A stretch of 64,000 nucleotides of DNA from Mangrovimonas xylaniphaga. Its GTDB lineage: Bacteria > Bacteroidota > Bacteroidia > Flavobacteriales > Flavobacteriaceae. The notes beneath the pieces are model-generated. The model saw only the letters and a list, made by a program, of their open reading frames with translations, made no database searches and was not told the DNA's origin. Position numbers and translations under genes: made by a program. The stretch is taken from assembly GCF_001280435.1 (NCBI RefSeq), contig NZ_LBIP01000013.1, forward strand, positions 496,001 through 560,000, read 5' to 3'. The number at the start of each line of letters is the position of its first letter. The stretch's first letter is position 1. Positions 46,533 to 54,508 of this stretch are shown piece by piece.

Positions 46533-49214
46533 ATGAAAGTTAATTTAACAAGTGTAAAACACTTCATAAGCTTTCTAAGCATTTTTATAATTTCTGCCCA
46601 AAGCTTTGGGCAGATTTTTTTTATGCCAGAAAGTATTACTTACAAGAAGTTAGACAATGGTTTTTCTTATTATATACTCCCCGATGATGGTGAACGTGGT
46701 AAAGTTACCGTCCATTTGGTTTCCACGGTTGGCTCTTTAGTTGAGCGACTTGATGAAAGGGGGGTTGCCCATTTTGTAGAACACATGGTATTTAAGGGCA
46801 GTAAAAATTACCCAGGAGAAGAAACCATGCTTACCCTTGACAAAATGGGGTTACGCATAGGTAGAGATTACAACGCAAGTGTTAACAGCACTAAAACAGA
46901 ATACCACATTAATTTACCTGAAGACAATTGGTCATACCTACAACAAACCTTGCTTCTAATGAAAGATTGGGTAGGCGATTTACAAATGGAAGACACGTCG
47001 TTTAAAGTTGAACAAAAAGTTGTTATAGAAGAAATCAAAAAACGAAATTCTTCTGTTTCTCCTTATTTAAACGGAACTATTTTAGAAGGCCATGGTGGTT
47101 TGGGTACCGAATCACAAATTAATGGCATTACGGCGAAACAGGTAAAAGATTTTTATGATAAATATTACACCCCTGATCAGTTTGCCCTAGTTATTCAAGG
47201 CAAAGTAAACGAGAAAAAAGTGGCTAAATTTATTGATAAAATTTTTAGGACCATTCCAATAAATCACAATACCCTTGAAAGAAGCTATATTGATGTAACT
47301 AAAGAAACAACTATTGATTCTAATTATATATCTAGCATAAGAAATAGCAAACCAACTTTGGTAATGGCTTTTAAGACCCCTAGTTATGCTATTGATAGCC
47401 ATGAAACTTTTAAAAATAATTTTAAACAATATCTATTCTGTAAAATACTAGAAAATAGACTTGCTACTTATCCAAACAAAAGCATTTCTGAAACAAGCAT
47501 AAACAAAGGAGAAATTCTTCCAGGATCTATGATGTACAATATTAGACTTCAAGGAAGAAATACCACATCATATTCAGCAATGTTAGATAATTTTTGTAAA
47601 GCTGTGGCTGAAGCACGAACCCATGGATTTACTCAAGAAGAAATAGATTTTTTTATGAAAGAATTTATTTCAAAGACTAAAAGAGGTCCCAAAGCCAACA
47701 AAGTAACTCTTAATGAGGTTGTAAACCATTTTTTAAATGGAGATATACCTCTTAACAATGACCAACAATATGAATTACTTATTGGCTTACATAAAAGTCT
47801 AAGACCTAGTGATTTTACTGAAATCCTAAACACATTTACAGCTTACCATAAAACCATTTTATTTGATAGCACCTCCGATTTATACAGTTCAGACTTTACT
47901 AAGGCATATATCTTAAATAAGCTGGAGCATATAAATACAGAGTTTACAGTACTTCCAAAATATCAATTTGTGGAGCCTAACAGCAATTTTGTAGTTAAAA
48001 ACAAATCGAATTTACCGGATATTAGTTTAGAAACACAAATGCCTATAGCCATTGAAAAGAAAACAACACTCGGCACAGATTTATATCTTTTAGAATATAA
48101 AAACGGGATTTCTGTGGTGGTAAATAATGCGCCCACCGCAAAACCTAAAATTCGGATAGTATCCAAACATGGTTTGAACGATTTACCCATGGAAGACCAA
48201 CCTATTTTTAATGTAAGTTTGGATCTTTTTGGTAAATCCTTCGGGGAAAATTCAGAAAAGGAAGCCTCTAGCTTTTTACGTCAATACATGTTTTCAAGTC
48301 GAACGGAAATAAGCAAAGACAATTTTGAATTTGAATTAAGAAGTGCCAATCAGTCATTGAATTTTGAAAACTTACTAAAGGCATTTTACCTTGTTGTTGC
48401 CAATGAAAATAGCCCCGATACTCAAGAGGTTTTGGAAAAATTAAGATTCAATAAGCAATTAGACAGCTTGAACAATATAGTTTTCAATAAAGCCCTAGTT
48501 GAAAGGATGTTTGCATACAATCAACTATTCAAACGTAGTTTTAAGGATTCCTATCTATATATTGGCGGTGACTTACCTGAAAACATAGATACGTTAATTT
48601 CCACCTACATTGCAACAGTACCTGTTTTGGAATGGACAGAAAAAATTCCAAAAACAAGCAATACGGGCAAAGTTGTTGCTGCTGAATATGTAGAAGATAG
48701 AAAAGTTAAGACGCAAAGCAGAGCTAGCTTTATATTCAAAAAACAATTCAATAAAGACTATACATTTAAATATGCCCTAATTGCAGAAGCCATTGCAGAA
48801 CATGGCTACCATCAAATTTTTGAAATTCTACGCAAAAAATACGGATTAATCTATACCTTAGGAGTTACTGGCAGCGGCAATAAACCGGCTAAAACATCTT
48901 TGGTGAGTCTACGCTATATTTCAGACAATGATAATTTACAGCGAAGTAAGGCTGTTATGATCAATGAAATTTTAATCCCAATGAATCAAGGGAACATTTC
49001 CAATGAAAGTATAGAAATAGCCAAGGCAAAGTTAGCCACTAAACTAGATTTATACTTTTATGATGATGAAGTAATCAGTGATATCTATTTAAAAAGAGCT
49101 TTAGAATACGGCAAATTATTCACCATAAAAGACTTAAATAAGGCCATTAAAAACATTTCTGATCAAGAACTAAGAAACCATATGACGGAAATTATCCAGG
49201 TAAAAAATTTATAG
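46533..49214 (+). CDS. M16-family zinc metallopeptidase, exported (SusCD operon)
   Basis: An 893-residue protein with signal peptide (about 1-27). The inverted zinc motif HxxEH is at H80-E83-H84 (HFVEH), and a Glu-bearing helix EQKVVIEE (160-167) supplies the third ligand, so it should be active. Two M16 half-modules fill the chain, as in pitrilysin/PqqL-type enzymes that close like a clamshell around peptides. It is the last gene of the FecI-FecR-SusC-SusD operon and ends at a bidirectional terminator. It would digest peptides taken up by the transporter in the periplasm. It is more divergent than the two M16 enzymes at 51655 and 54509 (for example VFKGSKNYPG in place of AFNGT-F/HFP). Confidence 0.92.
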   Translation: MKVNLTSVKHFISFLSIFIISAQSFGQIFFMPESITYKKLDNGFSYYILPDDGERGKVTVHLVSTVGSLVERLDERGVAHFVEHMVFKGSKNYPGEETMLTLDKMGLRIGRDYNASVNSTKTEYHINLPEDNWSYLQQTLLLMKDWVGDLQMEDTSFKVEQKVVIEEIKKRNSSVSPYLNGTILEGHGGLGTESQINGITAKQVKDFYDKYYTPDQFALVIQGKVNEKKVAKFIDKIFRTIPINHNTLERSYIDVTKETTIDSNYISSIRNSKPTLVMAFKTPSYAIDSHETFKNNFKQYLFCKILENRLATYPNKSISETSINKGEILPGSMMYNIRLQGRNTTSYSAMLDNFCKAVAEARTHGFTQEEIDFFMKEFISKTKRGPKANKVTLNEVVNHFLNGDIPLNNDQQYELLIGLHKSLRPSDFTEILNTFTAYHKTILFDSTSDLYSSDFTKAYILNKLEHINTEFTVLPKYQFVEPNSNFVVKNKSNLPDISLETQMPIAIEKKTTLGTDLYLLEYKNGISVVVNNAPTAKPKIRIVSKHGLNDLPMEDQPIFNVSLDLFGKSFGENSEKEASSFLRQYMFSSRTEISKDNFEFELRSANQSLNFENLLKAFYLVVANENSPDTQEVLEKLRFNKQLDSLNNIVFNKALVERMFAYNQLFKRSFKDSYLYIGGDLPENIDTLISTYIATVPVLEWTEKIPKTSNTGKVVAAEYVEDRKVKTQSRASFIFKKQFNKDYTFKYALIAEAIAEHGYHQIFEILRKKYGLIYTLGVTGSGNKPAKTSLVSLRYISDNDNLQRSKAVMINEILIPMNQGNISNESIEIAKAKLATKLDLYFYDDEVISDIYLKRALEYGKLFTIKDLNKAIKNISDQELRNHMTEIIQVKNL

Positions 49215-49253
49215 ATCCTATTTTTGCAACAGGTATTACCATTTTCAAGTTAT

Positions 49254-49286
49254 AAAAAAGGCCTTCTAAGATAGAAGGCCTTTTTT
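49254..49286. terminator. Bidirectional terminator between M16 and the T9SS cargo gene
   Basis: AAAAAAGGCCTTCT-AAGAT-AGAAGGCCTTTTTT: an 8-bp GC-containing stem extended by A and T runs on both sides. It ends the plus-strand SusCD operon and the minus-strand gene at 49317. Confidence 0.9.
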
Positions 49287-49316
49287 CAAATTAATCTATA
49301 ATCTAAAAAAACAAAA

Positions 49317-50810
49317 TTATTTAACCAGAAGCTTATGGGTATAGATACCAGAATCCAATGTTACCTCAAACAAATACATACCTTGGTTTAAGTTTAGATC
49401 TACTCTTTCTGTTTCTATAACACCTTGCTGAGCAACTTTACCTGTAATATCATAAATAATGTAAGATGCATTCATTAATTTGTTAGGTACCATCAAGTAA
49501 TCTGTAGTAGGGTTAGGATATACTCTTGCTAGTTCAGATAACGGTTTAGCTATAGAAAGAACTTCTGAGTATGTAATATCAGCTGGATTTAACCAATATA
49601 ACTCCGTTCCTGTGATATTTACGTCACCATCATCGTCTCCTCTCATTAAAATTATATCATTATCGCTAGGGTCTGTAACTTTAACAAGCCAATCTATATC
49701 AACGGTATTGCTTGTGTCAACCAATTCTATAGTTGTGCCATCAGCTCCATCAATTCTATATAAGCGATAGTCGGAACTGCTTATAGCTCTACTCTCCTCA
49801 TTTTGCCCTCTGTAGTACAAGTAGTTTCCTACCTCAATATAATGTCTCGCATTGTGGTCTTCTGTAAACCAGGTTAGCTGTGTAACATTACCTGTGGTTG
49901 GGTAGTAAACAAAAATATTCTCTATACTCGTACTGTCATCAGCTAAAAAATAGATTCCATTATTCCAAGCGTATACATCTCCTTTTATATTATAGTTTTC
50001 TATGGCAGTTACTTTTGTAGTATTAGCTGCAGTGCCATCAGATTCCCAAAGTACGTCATCACCATTGTCAGAGTTATACGCTCTAAAATACATTTTACCA
50101 TTAAGTTCACAAAAATCACCGACATAGCCAGAGCTTACACCAGTATTGAATTCTTTAAATAATGAGTATTTCTCGGAGTCAGTAGCGCTTGGGTCAAATA
50201 CATAAAGTTCGTATCCAATTTCATCCGTTCCTGTGCTAGGTAATCCTCTTCCGTAGCAAAATATTTTGTTATCAAAAACAAACATATCAGAAACATACAT
50301 TGTTCCATTGCTGTTGTCGTATCCTGTTGTTGATACTGTTGTGCCATCAAACTGCAAAATGTTATAATTAGTATCTCCTACATTTTTATCAAGAAAGTAC
50401 AATTTGTTGTTGAGTACTACAGAATCCTCAAAATATTGATCAGCCAATTCATTAGCTATTTCGGTTCCATTAGTAGTTCCATCGGTTTTCCACATTTCTT
50501 TAACACCATAATTATAAAAATACATGGTGTTGTTATACTCAACAAAAGCTCTTGGATAGGAATTGTCAGAAGTGCCATCCAAATTTATTATTTGTTTTGT
50601 TCCATCTACAGTTCCATCAGACACCCAAAGTTCAGAGCCATCTGTTCCATTCGAAGCTTGAAAGTACACTTTTTTACCATCATTGGTTACATAAGCATAG
50701 TTGGGCCCTGAGTCAGAATTACCGGGGTTGATGTCTTTAAAAAGCTCTATCTGTGAGTTGGCTACAAGTGCTAAAGAGAAAGCTAAACATGAAAGTAGTC
50801 GTTTTTTCAT
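49317..50810 (-). CDS. Secreted T9SS cargo with ELWVSDGT repeats
   Basis: A 497-residue protein with signal peptide (about 1-20). It contains repeated blades of the ELWVSDGT type: GSELWVSDGTVDGTKQI, EMWKTDGTTNGTEIA, VLWESDGTAANTTKVT, spaced as in a beta-propeller. The C-terminal domain (about 425-497, RVYPNPTTDYL to YTHKLLVK) is the type A sorting signal of the type IX secretion system, so it is exported and anchored or released at the surface. No catalytic motif was found. It sits alone between two peptidase operons that face it. An adhesive or binding role is plausible. Confidence 0.88.
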   Translation of the reverse strand: MKKRLLSCLAFSLALVANSQIELFKDINPGNSDSGPNYAYVTNDGKKVYFQASNGTDGSELWVSDGTVDGTKQIINLDGTSDNSYPRAFVEYNNTMYFYNYGVKEMWKTDGTTNGTEIANELADQYFEDSVVLNNKLYFLDKNVGDTNYNILQFDGTTVSTTGYDNSNGTMYVSDMFVFDNKIFCYGRGLPSTGTDEIGYELYVFDPSATDSEKYSLFKEFNTGVSSGYVGDFCELNGKMYFRAYNSDNGDDVLWESDGTAANTTKVTAIENYNIKGDVYAWNNGIYFLADDSTSIENIFVYYPTTGNVTQLTWFTEDHNARHYIEVGNYLYYRGQNEESRAISSSDYRLYRIDGADGTTIELVDTSNTVDIDWLVKVTDPSDNDIILMRGDDDGDVNITGTELYWLNPADITYSEVLSIAKPLSELARVYPNPTTDYLMVPNKLMNASYIIYDITGKVAQQGVIETERVDLNLNQGMYLFEVTLDSGIYTHKLLVK

Positions 50811-51197
50811 AAACGTTTTTATTTTAAGTTAATTGATCCTTTTAAGGCAGCACAGCAAACTACCTACACATAAAACGCAAGAAAATACAACAAGGGTGAC
50901 ATTTTTTTAAGAAAAAAATAACATTTACATCAAAACGACCTATTCCATAGTAAAATTTTAACAATATTTTTAAACCCTTAATTCCCCATATTCCCTACAA
51001 AATCAAACAGTTTCCTAATTCAAAAACTAATTTTGAGTAACTTTTTGTTTCCAAATAAAAAATTAAAATTATTTCATAAAAAAACCTGTTGACATTTTGA
51101 TTCATCCATCAAAAACACCAACAGGTTTTCACTCTATGTAAACTAATTAATAGCCGCAAAAAATAACAAGCGACCATCTATCTTTTCCATAGTTTAA
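50811..51197. other. Intergenic region with a terminator for the six-gene operon
   Basis: 387 bp without a gene. The part at 50811-51060 is AT-rich and must hold the promoter of the T9SS cargo gene, but no exact TAnnTTTG was found on the minus strand. The part at 51081-51129 is the terminator listed separately. Confidence 0.5.
51081..51129 (-). terminator. Terminator of the thioredoxin-M16-DsbD-alpha operon
   Basis: AAAACCTGTTG (51081-51091) pairs with CAACAGGTTTT (51119-51129), with a second small stem TTTTGAT/ATCAAAA inside the loop. On the minus strand the hairpin runs into seven T. Confidence 0.85.
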
Positions 51198-51647
51198 CTA
51201 CTCCCCCACTTTAAACTCTAGGTCTACTTCCTTTGGAGGCAGACATTGGGTATCATTACAAACCATAAATTCCACCGTCCCTTTCACGGTAAAAGATTCT
51301 TTGGACTTTAACCTGATACGCTGTTTAAAATCTGCTTGATTGTCGAAATATTTGATCCGCATCTCAAAAATAGGATCATCTACTTCATGACCAGCACCTT
51401 CTTTGGTATTTCCTTTTTTTAAGTATTGTCCATTATTCTCAAATACAAACTTTGTAGGCCTTGGTCCATTTTCAGGCACATCCTGCGAATATAAATGCCA
51501 ATGCTCTTCAATAGTTGCTGTGGCGATTAAATCGTATTCAGTATCCGAAATTTTAACGACACTGGTAGACCATTTTACAGGATCAAAAATTTGAGCCGAA
51601 GCATTAAAACTGATACATAAAACCAGTAAGGCTAATATCTTTTTCAT
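51198..51647 (-). CDS. Stand-alone DsbD-alpha-like protein, periplasmic
   Basis: 149 residues when started at ATG 51647, which puts the signal peptide (about 1-19, ending NASAQ) at the N-terminus; longer starts would overlap the upstream M16 gene. The mature protein is an immunoglobulin-like DsbD N-terminal domain with HWHLYSQDVPENGPRPT and the Cys pair C130/C135 in VCNDTQCLPP. In DsbD this domain takes electrons from the membrane part and passes them to periplasmic thioredoxin-like proteins. Here no membrane or thioredoxin part is fused, but three thioredoxin-fold genes stand in the same operon. Confidence 0.85.
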   Translation of the reverse strand: MKKILALLVLCISFNASAQIFDPVKWSTSVVKISDTEYDLIATATIEEHWHLYSQDVPENGPRPTKFVFENNGQYLKKGNTKEGAGHEVDDPIFEMRIKYFDNQADFKQRIRLKSKESFTVKGTVEFMVCNDTQCLPPKEVDLEFKVGE

Positions 51648-51654
51648 TTCCATG

Positions 51655-54468
51655 TTAATTAAGTGGTTTAAATACAATTTCGTATGATTTTGATCCCTCT
51701 AGTACATTTTGAGCAATCTTTTGAATGTCTTTTTTGGATATTTTATTTACCATATCCACAAATTTAGACAAATCTTCAGGATTCTCTTGATATCTAAAAT
51801 ATTTCATCACCATTCCTAGATCGTATGAATTTCTGTTTCTGGATTGTTCTTCTTCCTTGATAAAGTTATTTTTTGTTTTGCTTAAATCATTGTCAAGAAC
51901 TGTGCCATTTGCTATTTTGCGCAACTCATTATTGACAATATCCACTAAATTATCAGCCATATCTGGATTACAGTCAAATTTAAAGGATACAAAAACCTGT
52001 GATTTTGGTTCTCTGGTCATATAGGCATCCGCCCTTGGACTATAAGCTCCTCCTTCCGATTCTCTAACCGTTTCGGTAACTCTCAACTGTAGAATATCTC
52101 CCAAAGCTCTTGCATACAAACTATTTTTCACATTGTATGACATATCTTTTTTATAGGCAATATTTACAGAGGCTTTTGGGTCTTCCATAGCCAGATAAAC
52201 ATCCTTCTGAATTTGCTCCGAAAGCCATTCAGAATCATTATCCTTGTACATTTCCCCCTTCGAGTTGTTTTTAGAATGTACACTAGCTATATATTTTTCC
52301 AACAGAGGTTTCAATTCGTCTTCTTTTACATCACCCACAATAAAGAACTCGAAGTCTGAAATATCAGCAAAACGCTCTTCATAAACAGCCTTTATTTTAT
52401 CAAAGGAAATGGCATTAGCATACTCCTGATCATAAATAGGCTTTTTGGGGTCATTTTTACCATACAACGCGACGGTAATACTATCCCGCATTTTTGCATT
52501 AATATCTTTACTTTTCCTAATCAAATAGTTATCTACATTGTTTTTTATAACCTCAAAGGCCTGTTCATCAAAACGGGGCTTCTCAAAGTACAAATAGACC
52601 ATCTGCAACATTGTCTCAACATCCTTGGTATTTGAACTTCCAGAAAGACTTTCACTTATCCCCTTTAAACTAGGTTTAACATTTGCTGTTTTCCCTACTA
52701 AAACCTTCTTCAAATCAGTTGCAGAAAAGTCTCCTAATCCAGACATTTGAACTAAATTTTCTACAAAGTTAGCAGAAGGCAAATCCTCATTCTTCACTAG
52801 TGATTCCCCTCCATAACTAACAGCCCTCAAAGTCACCTGATCTTTTTGCTTATCAACAAATTTATAATGTACCGTAACCCCATTACTTAATTCAAAAGTT
52901 GTAGACCCTGTACTTTTATTAATTCTTGTAGTTTGAATGGCTCCAGGAACAATATCTGTATCAGAAATCAATGTTTCCGCAACTACATCTTCCGAATACG
53001 CTTTAATATTATTGTCATTTTCAACAGCATCGATAATGTTTTCGGCCTGTTCTTTTGTTAAATTGTCCTGTCCATCAACCCCTGTAACCGTTATAAACCT
53101 GTTCTTTTTAGAATATAAGGCCTTAATGGTCTCATGAAGTTCTTTAGCCGTGATATCTTTCAATAATACTTTTACAATTTCATACTCCTTTTCCACATCG
53201 GTTAACTCTGAGTTTACCAAAAAATTATTTTGAATTGCAGCTTCTATACTTTGATGACTCGCATCGTTTTTCTTTGCGATTCGGTTTTCATAGGAAGTTT
53301 CAATTTTAAGCTTGGTTCTTTCAATTTCCGATTCCAAATACCCATATTTCACCGCACTTTCTACAAGGGTCAATACATCCTTAAAGGCCTCCTTTTGCTG
53401 ATTCGGTTTTGGATAGACACTAACACTAAATACATTTGAAGTTCTAGACATACTTCCATAACCCACACGAGCTCGTAAAAAACTTGCCTCTGGTTTTCTA
53501 CCTTCTTCCGAAATTCTATCGGAAAGCATTCTTGTGGTCATAGACTCCAGTAGAGAACGCTTTAAATCCCCCACTGTATTGTCTTCTAACGATCGTTTAT
53601 GTCTAATACCAAAACTTATACTTGCAGTTGAAACCTCTGGATCCATACCTAAAATGTACATTAAACTATCATTTTCTGGGATATCAACCAAAAAACGAGG
53701 TTTAGCACCATCAACTGCTGGAATTACTGAAAAGATATTTTTTATTTTCTCTTCAATTTCATTTACATCTACATCTCCTATAATGGCAATGGCCTGTAAA
53801 TCGGTTCTGTACCAATCGTGATAAAAATCCCGAAGTGCTTTATATTCAAAATTCTCCACCACATCCATAGATCCTATAGGCATTCTGTCGGCATATTTCG
53901 AATAATTGTATTTAATTGGCATGGTAGTATTAAGAATCCTCATATTACCATTTTGTCTTGTTCTCCACTCTTCCTTAATAACACCTCTTTCAGCATCGAT
54001 TTCTTCATCTGTTAATAAGAGGTAATTGGACCAGTCTCTTAAAACGGTTAAACATGTATCTACCAACCTATCTTTAGTAGGTATATTACTTAAATTATAC
54101 ACCGTTTCGTCAAAGCCAGTATACGCATTAATATCCTTACCAAATATGGCTCCATGCTTTTGAAGTGTATTCAAAATACCTTTTCCTGGAAAACTCTCAG
54201 TCCCGTTAAAGGCCATATGCTCTAAAAAGTGAGCCAAGCCTTTTTGATCATCATTTTCCAAAATAGACCCCACATTTTGAATGATGTAATAGCTAGCAGC
54301 ATTTTTTACTACATCCGTACTTTTTATATAGTACGTCATGCCATTTGGCAACACACCCTTTTTAATTGTACTGTCAATAGGCAAAGGATCATTATAATTA
54401 ATGGATTGGGAAACTCCCTTTGTTAAAAAGGCTATAAAGAAAGCCAACGATAAAACTAATCGGTTCAT
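51655..54468 (-). CDS. M16-family zinc metallopeptidase (PqqL-like), exported
   Basis: 937 residues from ATG 54468, chosen because the signal peptide (MNRLVLSLAF, cleaved about residue 20 after VSQ) begins there; a 22-codon extension upstream is not credible. Zinc motif H80-E83-H84 (HFLEHMAFNG) and helix E160-RGVIKEE with the third ligand are complete. KDINAYTGFDETVY (about 111-124) is typical of the PqqL branch, which includes FusC, the protease that digests imported ferredoxin in Pectobacterium. It is closely related to its upstream neighbour at 54509 and probably arose by duplication. Confidence 0.92.
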   Translation of the reverse strand: MNRLVLSLAFFIAFLTKGVSQSINYNDPLPIDSTIKKGVLPNGMTYYIKSTDVVKNAASYYIIQNVGSILENDDQKGLAHFLEHMAFNGTESFPGKGILNTLQKHGAIFGKDINAYTGFDETVYNLSNIPTKDRLVDTCLTVLRDWSNYLLLTDEEIDAERGVIKEEWRTRQNGNMRILNTTMPIKYNYSKYADRMPIGSMDVVENFEYKALRDFYHDWYRTDLQAIAIIGDVDVNEIEEKIKNIFSVIPAVDGAKPRFLVDIPENDSLMYILGMDPEVSTASISFGIRHKRSLEDNTVGDLKRSLLESMTTRMLSDRISEEGRKPEASFLRARVGYGSMSRTSNVFSVSVYPKPNQQKEAFKDVLTLVESAVKYGYLESEIERTKLKIETSYENRIAKKNDASHQSIEAAIQNNFLVNSELTDVEKEYEIVKVLLKDITAKELHETIKALYSKKNRFITVTGVDGQDNLTKEQAENIIDAVENDNNIKAYSEDVVAETLISDTDIVPGAIQTTRINKSTGSTTFELSNGVTVHYKFVDKQKDQVTLRAVSYGGESLVKNEDLPSANFVENLVQMSGLGDFSATDLKKVLVGKTANVKPSLKGISESLSGSSNTKDVETMLQMVYLYFEKPRFDEQAFEVIKNNVDNYLIRKSKDINAKMRDSITVALYGKNDPKKPIYDQEYANAISFDKIKAVYEERFADISDFEFFIVGDVKEDELKPLLEKYIASVHSKNNSKGEMYKDNDSEWLSEQIQKDVYLAMEDPKASVNIAYKKDMSYNVKNSLYARALGDILQLRVTETVRESEGGAYSPRADAYMTREPKSQVFVSFKFDCNPDMADNLVDIVNNELRKIANGTVLDNDLSKTKNNFIKEEEQSRNRNSYDLGMVMKYFRYQENPEDLSKFVDMVNKISKKDIQKIAQNVLEGSKSYEIVFKPLN

Positions 54469-54508
54469 GTTTATAATGTTATTATAGTATTTGTTTGGAT
54501 TTATGATT

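Noticed and set aside
51096-51115. TTGAT-N6-ATCAA resembling an FNR site
   Set aside because: Spacer is 6, not 4, and it forms the inner stem of the terminator at 51081-51129.
54163-54181. AAGTGT half-site resembling the AraR motif
   Set aside because: Inside the M16 coding sequence and without the second half-site.
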